Source: Ettlia oleoabundans
Lineage: Eukaryota; Chlorophyta; Chlorophyceae; Chlamydomonadales
Direction: 5' to 3'
NCBI GenBank assembly: GCA_019693395.1
Contig: JAAMXP010000298.1
Location: 4,318 to 57,355, forward strand
DNA length: 53,038 nt
A model generated the notes under the pieces. That model ran no database searches. It saw only the letters and a program-made list of their open reading frames with translations, and was not told the DNA's origin. The position numbers were made by a program, and so were the translations under genes. Positions within the stretch are counted from its first letter, which is position 1. Every line of letters begins with the position of its first letter. Shown here in pieces: positions 1 to 11,461 of the stretch.

Positions 1-3000
1 AAAAAAAAAACAAAAAAACGCCCACACCCACATCCCACTGCCTGCAGCTCACCTCCAGCTGCGTCACCGCCTCCCGCAGCTGCTCGTCGTACTGCCGTGA
101 CGCCTGCTCATGGCTCCTCTGGGCCGCTTCACGCAACGCCACCACCTCGCCCTCCAGCTCAGCAGCCCGCTGCTGCATAGTCTCCAGCTGGGACTGCAGC
201 CTCTGCAACTGCTGCCTGGTAGCTGCCAAGTCAGCCTCAAGGGCAGCGCCCCGCTGCTGCTCAGCAATGACGCAGGCTTGCACCTCACCTGCCTGCTGCC
301 GGGCAGCATCCAGCTCCGCCTCCAGCTCAGCAGCGCGCGTCTGATGGGCCCCCACCAGCTCCCGCTCTTGGGCAGCTGCATGCCGGGCAGCAGCCACCTC
401 TGTCTCGAGCCCTGCGACACGCTCTGCTGCCTGTGCCTGCTGCTGCCTCGCCCGCTCTTCCTGCTGCTCCACCTGCTCCTGCAGTGCAGCCAGCTGCTGC
501 CTTGCCTGCTTCAGATCAGCCGCTGAGCTGGCAGCGTGCTGCCTCAGCTGCTCCGCCTCTGCTGTTGCCTTAGCAGCCTCCTCTCGCGCAGCAGCCACCT
601 TCTGAGCGCTGGCGTCAGGGCTAGGAGCTGCCACGGTTTGCTTGTTCCCACGCGCTCTGCCACGCCGGCCACCCTCTACAACAACAACCAGTAACGCAGC
701 AGTGTGGCATCGGTTGTTCAGACATACAGAGAGCAAACCGCAGGTACTTCCGAGCATGGCGATGTGCACATCGCAGCTTTAAGACTTTTCCTGGTGCTGC
801 AATCACACGTGGTAGTCACCTGCCACTGCTGCTCCACCACAACCAGCGGGGACCTTCCTCTCCAGCGCCTCAACCTCTGCCTCCAGCCGCTGCCGGTAGC
901 TTTCCTCCATGTCACGCAGCAGCTGCAGAGCAGCAGTACAGAAGTTGCCATTTAGAGGTGCATGGGTGGCCGGAGGAGCGGCAGGCGAGTTATTGTGCCA
1001 CGGGGGGTACCAGGCATCGATGGGGGGCGCCAGGTACCAATCTCACACCATACCTAGCTGTTTGTGCCGCAGATGAGATGCAGGGACATCCCATGCCGTT
1101 CACAAACAACGCCAGTCGGGCGTCCAGCAAGTGGGCCCCTCACCTGCGCCATCTCGTCCGCCACCTCCTCCCGCACCTCCGCCTCCAGCAGCACGCACCG
1201 CTCCTCCGCCTGCTGCAGCTCCGCTATCAGCCGCTGCACTTGGACCTGCAGAGAGAGGGGTTTGCAGCGGTCATACAGCACAGAGCCCTTGTCAAGTTGT
1301 CAAAGAACATGATGCTTGCCTCGCTACCCGGCATGGTATGCAAATCTGACCAATGTCCTGACAGGCGACGGTTGAAGCATGTTAGGCATGTTTGAGTTCC
1401 TCAGAACATGCGCTGGAGCAAGCATGCAGCTGGAGAGCCATCGCACCTGCAGGGCCGCCACCGCCTCGTCGTCGTCAGCCGGGGTGGAGGGGGTTCCAAA
1501 CTCGCCCTCAACCAGCTCAGCATCCTCAGCCTCCTCTTCCACATCACTCTCAGCAGCACCACCACAGCACATGCCAGGATCTTCAACCAGTACTCCACGC
1601 AGTTCTGCACCTTGCCCTGCATCGCTGTCTTCTGCCACTGGTGCAGGGGCAGCAGGTGCTGGCTCAAAGCTTTCAACCTCTCCGCTGGCTTCTGCGGCAA
1701 GCTCTGTAGTCTCTGGAATGGCGGCAAGGTCTGTCTGCTGGGTGGGGCGTGCCACAGCGGGCGCCCCTTTGGCAGCCTTCTTTGCCTTCTTCGCCCTGCA
1801 TGCACATTGGTGTACCCCAGATTGAAGTGGACATGTAGCTCCAATGAGAAGCTGGCATCTGGCACTTAGAAACTCCAGAGGCTGCCAAAAACCTCCCGCC
1901 ATGCAAGCCAGTAGCACAGTGCAGCAGATGCATTTGCTGCCACCTCACTTGTTGCCGCCTTGTCGCCGAGCTTCCGGCGGTAGTGCCGCCTTGCGCTTCA
2001 CTTTTTTGATGGCCGGCGACACAGCCTTGATGGTGCGCCGCGGGGCCTCCGCCTGCTGTATGGTGCCAATCTGGGTTGCCAGCGCCGCATACTGAAGGCA
2101 GCCAGAGAGCCAGGGGAAACAAGCACAGACACTCGTCACCGGGCAGAGGGCAGGTATACAGACGACAGACACCAGCAGACCGCGGATTGTTTCAGGCGGC
2201 TGCCACAGGGAACAAGCCAAGGCTGCTGCAGCCGGTGCATTGGCAGTGTGAGCCCCTGATTGCCTTGAGGACATGTGCGGTTTCATCGTAGTCCTTGGAG
2301 ACGGGCGACACATTGACGCTGAGCACCACCTGGCCCCAGCCATGCAGCGCATCCCTGCACTCAACCCGGGACACAAAGGCAAGGCATTCAGGCGAGCCAT
2401 TGACATGGGAACCACTTTCATACGCCCACCAGCACCCCTGCCAGCTGGGTTCCTCTGCCAACCGTGTATCCCCACTGATTGGATGCAGTTGGCCTGCCCG
2501 AAGCCCAGACAGGCGTCCACTGCCCTGCCTGAACAGGTGGGTGACCTTGCTCTCGCGGTATGGCACCACACGCAGGTTGCTGCCACCCTTGTGCTGCTGG
2601 TTCCATCGCAGCGCCTCCAGGCAGCGCCCCAGTGTCATCAGGCTGCTGTTGATTGCCACGCTCTCCCTGCAGCACCCCAGCGCAAGGTTCAAGCAGTTTG
2701 CAGCTGTACCGACAAGGACAGCTACATCGTTAAGGACAGGTAGTTCATTTGGCGCTTTTGACAAGCAGCCATGGGCAAAGCTTGCGACTCTCAGAGGCAA
2801 CCTGTGCAACACAACTCACTTGAGGCGCACCCCCACATTGCCAGTGCGCTGCGCCCGCTCAGAGCCCGCCAGATCCACAAAAGAGATGTGCCCTAGCTTC
2901 TCCTCGCTGCAGCAAGCCTCTTCCTCTTCGTTGCTGACGTTACTGACAGCCCCCCCAGACGGCTGCCCCTCCAAACCCTGCTGGTACAGTGTCACCTGCA

Positions 3001-4959
3001 GCGTCAAGGACAAGGGCAGGGCAGGCAGGGTGTTTTACATGCATCCACTGTGCGCATATCAAGCTGCATTCCTGCCATGTTGCCCACCAACACGGCATGT
3101 AGGCTTTGCAAGTAACAAACGTGGGAAAGCGGGTCAGGAAAAAAGTCAGCCACCCAGCACGCAGTGCCATGCCCGCCCACCGTGAAGATTGAGTGCGAGC
3201 GTGAGGAGCTGTAGTTGAGCCCCGTCTCCGCCCGCTGCCTTTGCTTAGAACCCCTCCTCAGCAGGGCCAGCGCATCTTTGGGACTGGATACTTCCACCTA
3301 CAGCAAATGCAAAATCAATAGCAATACAAAGATTGACATGTAGACTGATTGCTTTCGACCCACATTGCTGCACCCTTGTAGGGAACCCACCTCCAGCAGC
3401 CCCGCCACAAACACACGGCCCAGGGTGTCCTCCTTGAGGCGCAGCACGCCACGCTGCCCCAAGGGCCCAACACCCTGCTCATCCAACAGGTCATATATCT
3501 GCTCGTTGTACACCTGCAGGGGGGGAAGGTGAGCAGACAGGCTGGGGGGAAAGCAGGAGGAGGACGAATTCATTATGGCACTTAGGAATCCTGATGGATG
3601 CTGGGGATAGGAAAAGGGCACACTGGCACTATGGGAACCCTTTGAGATATCGCGCTTGTACCTGGAAAGCAGGGTGGCCGTTGCAATGCCCGTTCAATGT
3701 GCTAGCCAACATCTCCGCTCATCCCTGGTTGTCCTCCTTAACCCTGGCAGCAGCAGGTTGTGCCTCACCTCATAATAGGATGCTCGCGCCGCCACTGGCT
3801 CCACATGGCTGCTCAGCCCCTCAAATAGCTCCAGCATCGCCCGAGGCATGACCCCAGGCTCATCCCGTGTGCCCTCAATGGTGTAGGTCTTGCCTGCCGC
3901 CGTAATGCCATACGCCATCATCACACTGTTGTGCTGCTTGTTGCGCAGCAGATCACGCACCTGCAGGCACCCAGCGTGGTGGGAACAGCGCAGGCTAGCC
4001 AAGAAGTATGAGAGGTGGGGCTGGTTGGGCTGGGGCCAGCATAAGAGTAGCGACGCTTCCTCCACTGGAACATAGGTGCAAGCAACGGATTCAAATAAAA
4101 GGGCCTAGCCTCAACAGCCCCGATGCGTATAAGTGCACCAGTGGACAACGGAGCAGCTCCCACCAGTGGGGCTGCTGTCTGCTCGTAGTAATCATGCTGG
4201 CTGGTGTTGGAGTCAAAGACACGGGAGAAGGAGTAGGTCTGGCCGCGGTCACCGCTCCTGTAGGCCTGGCTGCCCTCTGGAGGCGCAATGGCAATGGAGA
4301 ACTTGGAGGTGGCGTGCACGCAGTTCTCAAGCTCCCACCCCGGGTGGCCAGCTGAAGACTTGGGGTGCGGTGCACCCGCTGTTACAGACGGCCGGATGCG
4401 CACAAACACCTGCATGATTTTGAGCCCCAGAAGGGAGTCACAGCCGGTACCAGTCTCCTTGGTAAATTTGGAAGGGGGCAGCTCCCAGGAAAGAGCATGT
4501 AACCTACCGTTTTTGTAAGTCACAAACAGGTCAGCCCACATGCCAACCACCAACACCATCCAGTGCCCCACCTGCAGCTTCTTCAATTCCAGCTCGTGGT
4601 CCAGCTGTGAACCAGCAAACAGCAACGACCGCGATGGCTGCGGCTGCTCCTTGTTCTTTGCTGCACATTCAGGGTCGCGTGCAAACAGGTCGGCCAGGCT
4701 CCTGCAAGGCAGAGGGGTGGTGCGTGTTGTGCGCATAGGGCAGCCGCTGTAGTGTTGGCAGCGAATGGCCTCCACTTGCCGCAATGCGTCCAATGGCGCT
4801 GCACAACTTTTCCACTTACATTGGATTCAGCTCTTCTGACTCACGCCGGGCTGTCTCCTCCTGCTCCTCCTTGCCCTGCTGTTCGCCTGGCCCCGCGTTG
4901 GTGGCGGCAGGTGGCGGGTGCCCTGAACCCCTTCCTTGCCCGCCCTCGTCTGCCTCCAT
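1..4959 (-). CDS. Kinesin-6-like motor protein (MKLP/KIF20 type), truncated at window edge
   Basis: Microtubule motor. About 14 exons run right to left from ATG at 4959. An acidic N-terminus is followed by the motor domain: VFVRIRP (near 4412), P-loop AYGITAAGKTYTIEGT (near 3900), VYNEQIYDLL (near 3513), switch I SSRSHSIF (near 3200), switch II FVDLAGSER (near 2870), NSSLMTLGRCLEALRWNQ and then YDETAHVLK-YAALATQ. The P-loop form, the RCLEALRWNQ stretch and DYDETAHVLK are typical of kinesin-6 rather than other classes. Downstream come a basic patch (IKKVKRK), an acidic segment at about 1800-1450 and a long heptad-rich Ala/Gln/Glu coiled coil down to about position 53, where a GTGAGC donor opens another intron. 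The C-terminus lies outside the window. Two introns, near 2551 and 2268, need GC donors. Kinesin-6 members act at the spindle midzone in animals; the algal role is inferred. Confidence 0.88.
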
Positions 4960-5636
4960 GACGACGCGCTGCTATGGCGCTAGTGTCACAGACTCGACGC
5001 GTACACGCAATAAACTTCTTCGGACACCTCCGGGTGGTTGCTGTCTGCGGCTGCGGAAAGGGACCCTCCTCAACAAGCCCACCCCACTGTCGAGCGGTTA
5101 CCAGCAATACATTGTGCGAAGAGGGCTCTCGATGCCATTGTTTGCGCAGATTTGCAACCAGCAATTCAGTACTGCAAACTGTACCTCTGATTCCCGGCCG
5201 AAGCCGTTCAGAAGTCCCAGAAGTCTCAGAAGTCTCGCAATCTCAAGTGTGCAGCCCACACCCCAGGAAGCCTACCTGTCCTACACAGGAGTCGGCTCTC
5301 TGTGACGTCTTTCTGGGCTTTCCGGTTGGGGAGAGCGCTGTAGCCACGGCTTTCGTGCCTCGAGTTTATGAGCCCTGCGTAACCGTATAAGCGCTGAACT
5401 GGGTCGGTGGCGCTGCAGACCTACGGACCTCGGCTCTGTACCTTGCTGGTCTTTGGGACCGTGAAGTTGCTATCACTGCTTGTTCAGTCGCACAAGATTT
5501 GACGGCTGGCGCGCTGCTCGCTGCGCTTGTGGCGCTGCACCGCCATTGCTGCTGGCAACGGCGCTGCCGCTCTGACTGATCTCCCCGGGCTGCCACCCAC
5601 CCACCCACCCACCTGCCACTTCACTCTCGCCGCAGC
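4960..5636. other. Divergent intergenic region between kinesin and NDUFS7
   Basis: About 680 bases hold the promoters of the leftward kinesin and the rightward complex I gene. It ends in a pyrimidine-rich tract with a (CACC)n run and a good acceptor (CTCTCGCCGCAG) directly before the NDUFS7 exon at 5636. An upstream NDUFS7 exon, carrying 5' UTR and probably the mitochondrial presequence, should therefore lie here. I could not place it. An ATG at 4974 opens a basic N-terminus (MALVSQTRRVHAINFFG), but it starts only 14 bases from the kinesin ATG. Confidence 0.5.
5594..5613. repeat. (CACC)n microsatellite
   Basis: About four and a half tandem CACC units lie in the polypyrimidine tract before the NDUFS7 exon acceptor. 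Confidence 0.8.
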
Positions 5637-6472
5637 ATGGGGGCAAACAAGGCACAATATGTCGTGAGCAAGGTGGACCAGCTGGTGAATTGGGCTCGCA
5701 AAGGGTCAATTTGGCCTATGGTAAGGCGGCGGGGGACTGCCAGTGGTCAGGCGCACAAGCAGCTTTTAGCATGCACATTTCCCAGCCCTGACACCGCACT
5801 TTCGTTTGCTGTTACAGACCTTTGGGTTGGCGTGCTGCGCAGTGGAGATGATGCACACAGGTGAATAAGACACGGCTTCTGGCTTGCACGTTCCCGGCAC
5901 TGCCGAATGCAGCAATTGCACAGGGCAGCATCTCCATCGCTCCATTCCAGGCTGCAAATGGTTGTTGCCACTGAATCACATGCCAGCAAATATCCCTGCT
6001 CGCCATGATGCCAATGCCTTCAGGCGCGGCGCGCTATGATTTTGACCGCTTTGGCATCATCTTCCGGCCTAGCCCCCGCCAGTCAGATTGCATGATTGTG
6101 GCGGGCACGCTGACCAATAAAATGGCGCCTGCGCTGCGCAAGGTTTATGACCAGATGCCCGAGCCGCGCTGGGTGGTGTCCATGGGCAGCTGCGCCAACG
6201 GCGGTGGCTATTACCACTGTGAGTCCCTCTTATTGCTGCCTGATGATTACCCAATCCTCATGTCGCCAGAGCATACCCCTGACTTTTTGCACTCCTTATG
6301 TTGGACTGCCGCAGACTCCTATTCTGTGGTGCGCGGCTGCGACCGGATTGTGCCGGTGGACATCTACGTGCCTGGCTGCCCGCCCACAGCTGAGGCGCTG
6401 CTGTACGGCATGCTGCAGCTACAGAAGAAGATAGGACGCACCAAGAAGACGCAGGTCTGGTTCAACAAGTAG
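5637..6472 (+). CDS. NDUFS7: NADH:ubiquinone oxidoreductase 20 kDa subunit (NDUFS7/PSST/NuoB), mitochondrial complex I
   Basis: Core complex I subunit that binds iron-sulfur cluster N2, the last electron carrier before ubiquinone, in the mitochondrial inner-membrane arm. Four exons (5637-5720, 5818-5860, 6024-6218, 6315-6472) sum to 480 nt, in frame. The sequence is highly conserved: [32 protein letters not shown] with the adjacent cysteine pair, [17 protein letters not shown] and [17 protein letters not shown], giving the four cysteine ligands. The 159 residues read from Met 5637 are the bacterial-length core only. The base before this Met is joined to a strong acceptor, so Met 5637 is probably internal and the mitochondrial presequence exon lies upstream, unresolved. 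The 3' neighbour is convergent. Confidence 0.95.
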
Positions 6473-7094
6473 AGGGCAGCACGGGGCTGTGCTGCCAGCC
6501 AGGCAGCTGAGCAGGCGCTGGCCATCCAGGACGCTGCTTGGTGCTGTAGGGCACTCTCCGCCACTTGTGCGCTTGCCTTGGTCCTTTCAAATGCACACTT
6601 GCCAGCTGGCTGTTTCCCGTTGTTTTTGTTTTAGCTTTGGTTTGTGCTTTTGGGGCCGACACCCCCCTTTGCGTTTTTGCAACTGCAGCCATAGGCCTGC
6701 ACTTCCTCTCACCCCCATGTATCCCTCCGATCTCCAGCTGTGCGCTGCTGAGCAGCTCTGAGCAGCAGAGCATTAGCTATCTGCATTTTTACCACTCTCA
6801 ACTCTTGCGTCCTTCAGTAAAAGTGTGCAATATCTATCACTGAATCAGCGCGACAGTATGCACGCGGTCGTTGCGATTAGTTATGGCTGCATGAAAGAGG
6901 GGACAACACTTTGCAGCAACTGGCAAGCACACCGGCAAGCATACAAAGCAGGCAAAAGCACGCAGCAAAAGAGAACAAACAGATAAATCACAAGTGCCCA
7001 TGCTGCACATCTGGCGGCAGTTGTGGAGAATGCCATCAGGCAGGGCGCCAAACACCATCTTAAAAGTGCCCTCACACAGCGAAGCGCTTGCCCC
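6473..7094. other. Convergent 3' intergenic region
   Basis: About 620 bases separate the stop codons of NDUFS7 (+) and the P-loop gene (-). It presumably carries both 3' UTRs. No coding signal, RNA gene or repeat was recognised. Confidence 0.6.
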
Positions 7095-10000
7095 TCACAC
7101 AGCCTGTTCCAGTGCCTTAGATACCGCAATCTCCATGTCCTGCGCGCTAAGCTGGTTGTCGGGGTGAGCCTCAATGCGCGCCAGCAGCTCTGCACCCAGG
7201 CATTTGGAGCTGCATGAGGGTTGACACACAGTGTGTCGAGCAGGCACAAGGGACACCCATAAGGCCCTCATCTTGGCTGATACTTGAGTAATGCTTAGAG
7301 AGAATGACAGCGGTTAAGGCGAGTGCCGCTTGCGTACCCGTCATGAACAGCATCAGCTCACGCGGCGTCGTCAGCTGCACTCATGTAGTAAAAAGGTGGC
7401 GATAGAGGTGGTGTGAGCAGAAGACGACACGCATGAATGCCAGGACACTGAGCCCATGGGTCCTCATCAGGCATGTCATGGCTGCATGCCATGCTCTTCT
7501 TGAGTGAATGGACACCTCTTGTGCTTGGCCTTGCCGTGGGGAGAGAGACACATACCACAACTTGTTCCTGTCTGCTGAAAATGTAGCTTTGCAAGACGGT
7601 GCTACCTCCAACTCCAGAGAACCATGGTGCAATGGCACCCACCTTTGAGATGTAGGATGAGAAGTCCTCAACCTTGATGGCGTTAAATAGGTCGGCAAAG
7701 CTGTACAGCTGCCGCCCCTCGGCGCCGCCCTCCCCTGTGCCCTGTCCGGCACCGCCGCTATTGCGGCGCAGCTGCTCCATCTGCAGCCATGTGACTTGGC
7801 GGGCAGTTGAATTGCGCAGCAACAAGCAGTGAACAGTGCATGGGCAGCAAACTTGCAGCTACTGCTGGCAACGACAGCGACTGGTTTTCACAATCCCTTG
7901 CAGGAGAAGCATGCGTTTGCAGCCAGCATCAGCTGTCAGAATGCAGCCAAGTTGTGCGCCACACCCGCCACACCGCTGTCACCTGTGCCGCCATGAAGCG
8001 CCGCTCTGCCAGCTCCTCAAGCTGGTGCCGGCTCCACTGCAGGTCCCGCACAAAGTGGCGGTCAAACCGTGCCTCCTGCACACACATGGAGGGCAAGTGG
8101 CAGGTTGCCAATCAGGCACCCAGCAAGTGACACTGTGCACGCCGGCTAAACTTAACATGCATGCTGCAATGCACCGCACTCCCCAACCTGCCAAGGAAAG
8201 GCAACAAAAGCCTAGAGTTCAATAGGCAGCGCCAGCCTGTGTCCTCTAGGCATGCGTGCATCATGCATGCAGCAATCCTGGTAAAATGCAGGCATGGATC
8301 TTCAAACACTCGCAACACGCAGAGCGATAAAGAGTCGTGTCGTGCCTTGAGCGTTTTGTCGGTGTTGAGATCCAAGGAGAGGCGGGAGTCTGGGAAGAAC
8401 CAGTGCATACGTCCAAAGTTGAGCATGTCGTTCTTGCATATCTCTCGTGCAAACACCTTGAGCGCCGCAGGGTAAAGCACAGGGTCAAGCAGCACCACCT
8501 GCAAAGGGTAAGCCAGGAGGTCGAGAGGGTTGGGCTGGGACGGAGGAATGGAGGCAAAGCATTATTGAGCATGTCTGGCTGCATCTGGCAGCCAGCCTAA
8601 ACTGCCTTAAGTTTACAAGCAGCCGCGCTGGCCGTGGACTGCTACCTGCCGCTACTCCAATGTTAACTTTGGGCGACCTTGTTGCACATTCACCCCATGC
8701 GACATGCCACGCTGCTAGCGCACCAACCTCATCGAAGCAGTCCCCGAACACCGCCAGCGACTCAAAGCCCAGAAGCCGCACCAGGCTAGCCAGCAGGTCA
8801 AGCTTCTGATGAGCCGATACGCCGATGCACAGCTGGCGGATGGTGTCTGCTGAGTCAGCAGAGCTGAACAGTGCGCCCAGCATGGCGGCTATCGTCTCCG
8901 CGGGCTGCTGCTTCACCACACGCACCTGCAAAAATGGTTGAGTGCATAGGTGAGTGACGAGAGTGGTTGGGCAGGCAGGCAGGCAGGCAGGCAGGTGGGA
9001 TCACGCAGGCAAAGCGCCACAGCTGGGCACGGAAGGATTTCTAGTGATGCAAGGAAAGCATTCAGCATACCACACCGTAGCTGCGCCGTCAACTGACTTC
9101 CTGTCCAGCGACTAGCAGCAGCCCGTCAATTCCCCAGTTGCTCACCCACAGTGTCCAGCTCAGCAACCCCCCCACCTGGTTGGCCAGAGCAGTTGCGCGC
9201 TCCAGCCCCCGCGTGCGCGCTTGACGGCGGTAGAGGTAGGCGCCGCCTAAAGCCGCCGTCCCTGCCAGCGCCAGGCTCAGCCGCGGGTGTTCTGTGAGAA
9301 ACGGTGCGTTTGCCTCCACCTCGCTGCATACTGCCACCAGCGGCCCTGACAACACACCTGCCACCTCTGGGTTGTGGGAGGCCACAAATGCGCCTGGCAG
9401 GGTGGGTATGAGGCAGGGCAGGCGAGGGAATAAGTAATGTGCCGTGCGGCATGTGGCAGAAAGCTACGGTGCCACCGCTCTGTCAGCACCATTTCTGCAG
9501 TTCATGACCTTGCACACACACATGAACCCACACAAAGCACAGCAACAAAAGCCATGCAGGCTAGGCGCAGTTCAGCCTGCAGAGCTTTATCTCACCTCCA
9601 GCCAGCACGGTGCCGACCCCGGCTGCCACGCCCAGCTGCAGTGACGAGTAGCGAGGTGGCAGCAGCTTGGCGCGCAGGAAGTCAAGTGACTTGGCATCAG
9701 TCTTGGCATAGAGGTGGGCTAGAAGCAGAAACTGCTTGGAGGCACGAGGATCTGAAGTGCATGCCAAATGAGGAATGCAAGCAGATTGGGATCACTTGCA
9801 ATGCGCGGCAGTGTGGTGACACTGCATTTCCGCGTATAATAACGTACAGCAGCAGAGGTGCAGCCCCCTGTTGCTTGCATCACCAAAAATTGTGTGCTCC
9901 CAGACAAGCTCTTGCTGGCAAGCGACTGAACCATCCCGCAACCACCAACCTGCACCACCCTGCATCATGCATTTCGCCAAAGCTAGATAGGCAGCTGAAC

Positions 10001-10968
10001 AGCCAAAAGCCAGCCTTCTCCTATAACCTTGCGAACAAGCCGACAACTTCGTCCTCGCCCAACCAACCAGCCCACCACCCACACACGTCATAAGACCCAT
10101 TCATTCCAACCACCCACCTGCTCGAATGCGCTCCAGCATGTCTGCCCCCTCCACGCTCTGCGCATCCGTCACCTCGTCCACCAGATGGCTGGCAGCGTAG
10201 CTCAGCATGCAGTCCACCATGTCGGCGCTGGTCCATGCCTCACCAAAGGCGGCATCCCAGTTGTCGTCCGTGGCACCCACACGCTCCTGGAACTGGCGCA
10301 GGCAGCTGGTGAGGTGGCCGGGGCGCGAGAGATCTATGATGAAGTGGCCCCGCGTACGCCCAGAGGCACGGGCAGCCTCATTGTAGGCCTGGTACGCGCG
10401 CTGCATCTGCAGCAGGCCAAAACGGGCGAGGTTGTTTAAGGGAAGGGCGGCAGGAAGTCAGAGAGTGTGAAACCACTGGTGATGTGGGTGGATAAACTTT
10501 GCTGCCACATTTGCAAAGACACGTTGGCAAGAGTTCAAACAACAACAAATGCAAAGCTGCTGCAGAGCACAGCAAATGCATTTGTAGGGCCTGAGCGCAC
10601 CTGCATGCGGATGGTTGTCTTGCCGCTGCCCCTGCGGCCGAAGAAGATGTAGGTGGTCTCTGCGGGGAGGGGTGGAAGCATGCATGTTAAGTAAGAGAGG
10701 AAATGGCCAAGTCCAGAGACAGCAGACTGGAGGGGAAAAACCATGGCAGCCCAGGTATGCAGCACAGCCAAGCGGGCCAGCGCCATGCTGTATAGCACCC
10801 ACCCGAGGGCTTGAAGCCCTGCAGGTCACTGTGCATGTATAGGCTGACGTCATCTAGCTCCGTCTTCTCCGCAGTGCGGTCGACAAAAGGGTTGCGTGAG
10901 AGGTGGAACTGTTTCAGCAGGTCAGTCTGCCGCCCGTTGCCTGGGCGGGGGCCCTTGGTGCCGGACAT
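7095..10968 (-). CDS. Conserved P-loop NTPase of unknown function, with a predicted membrane segment
   Basis: Function not known. About 11 exons run from ATG 10968 (MSGTKGPRPGNG) to the TGA at 7095-7097. Order of features: HLSRNPFVDRTAEKTELDD, SDLQGFKPS, then a Walker A motif FFGRRGSGKTTIRMQ split from its neighbours by introns (10655-10610), then HFIIDLSRPGHLTSCLRQFQ, which could supply the Walker B aspartate. Downstream is a helical region with one hydrophobic stretch (LSLALAGTAALGGAYLYRR, near 9260), then DLLASLVRLLGFESLAVFGD-CFDEV, a possible second NTPase strand, and RMHWFFPDSRLSLDLN. The C-terminus is charged and helical (MEIAVSKALEQAV). The overall form, nucleotide binding and then long helical modules, resembles STAND or KAP-type P-loop ATPases. 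That comparison is inference. I recall similar proteins in plants and algae without an assigned role. Confidence 0.75.
8970..8995. repeat. (GGCA)n microsatellite in an intron
   Basis: About six and a half tandem GGCA units lie in an intron of the P-loop NTPase gene. Confidence 0.85.
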
Positions 10969-11461
10969 TGGCGGCACACAGTAGCGGCGACTGCTGCCGT
11001 AGTGTCCAAGGGCGCTCGCTTGAAAAGGCCTCCAAGGGCCTTGATAGACTCGGGCACAATTGCAGAGAAGGGCCGCCGGTGTTCGTATGGGCAGGAAGCA
11101 CTCCTAATGAAGCTCAAGGAGCGCCTTAGCAGCTGAGCCTTGACCTTCGATCGTGTGTCTTCCAACGCAAAGTTGTTGAATTGCCTTTGGCAAGGGTTGG
11201 CCGAGAGAGAAGGCCGTGCTGGCCCATGTGGCCAGCACAGCACGCTCGGCAAGCTTTCGATAATATCGTCACGCTGGCTGTCCTCGGTCCGCAGGAACAC
11301 CTGTGTCTCGCAGCCCCAGCCCCCTCGCCTTCGGCCCCAGCCACCAACCGAACCCTCTGCCTGTCTCCGTAGGCGCTATCGAGCAGCAATCCCGCGCGCC
11401 AGGCACTGCACAGGCAGCCGCCCAGGACTGCGCAGCATCAGCGGTGTGGTTGCACACGAGC
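10969..11461. other. Divergent promoter region, P-loop NTPase / RING ligase
   Basis: About 490 bases separate two divergent start codons. A possible 5' UTR intron acceptor (CTGTGTCTCGCAG, near 11312) precedes an open frame running into the RING gene, but that frame has no ATG before 11462. No motif was recognised with confidence. Confidence 0.5.

Noticed and set aside
2295..3185. Plus-strand ORF of 296 codons
   Set aside because: It is antisense to kinesin motor exons that match the family; GC-rich codon use leaves the opposite frame open.
8970..8995. Short tandem repeats here and at 25979-26016 as a possible CRISPR or structured array
   Set aside because: Simple four-base microsatellites without spacers, in introns of a eukaryotic nuclear genome.
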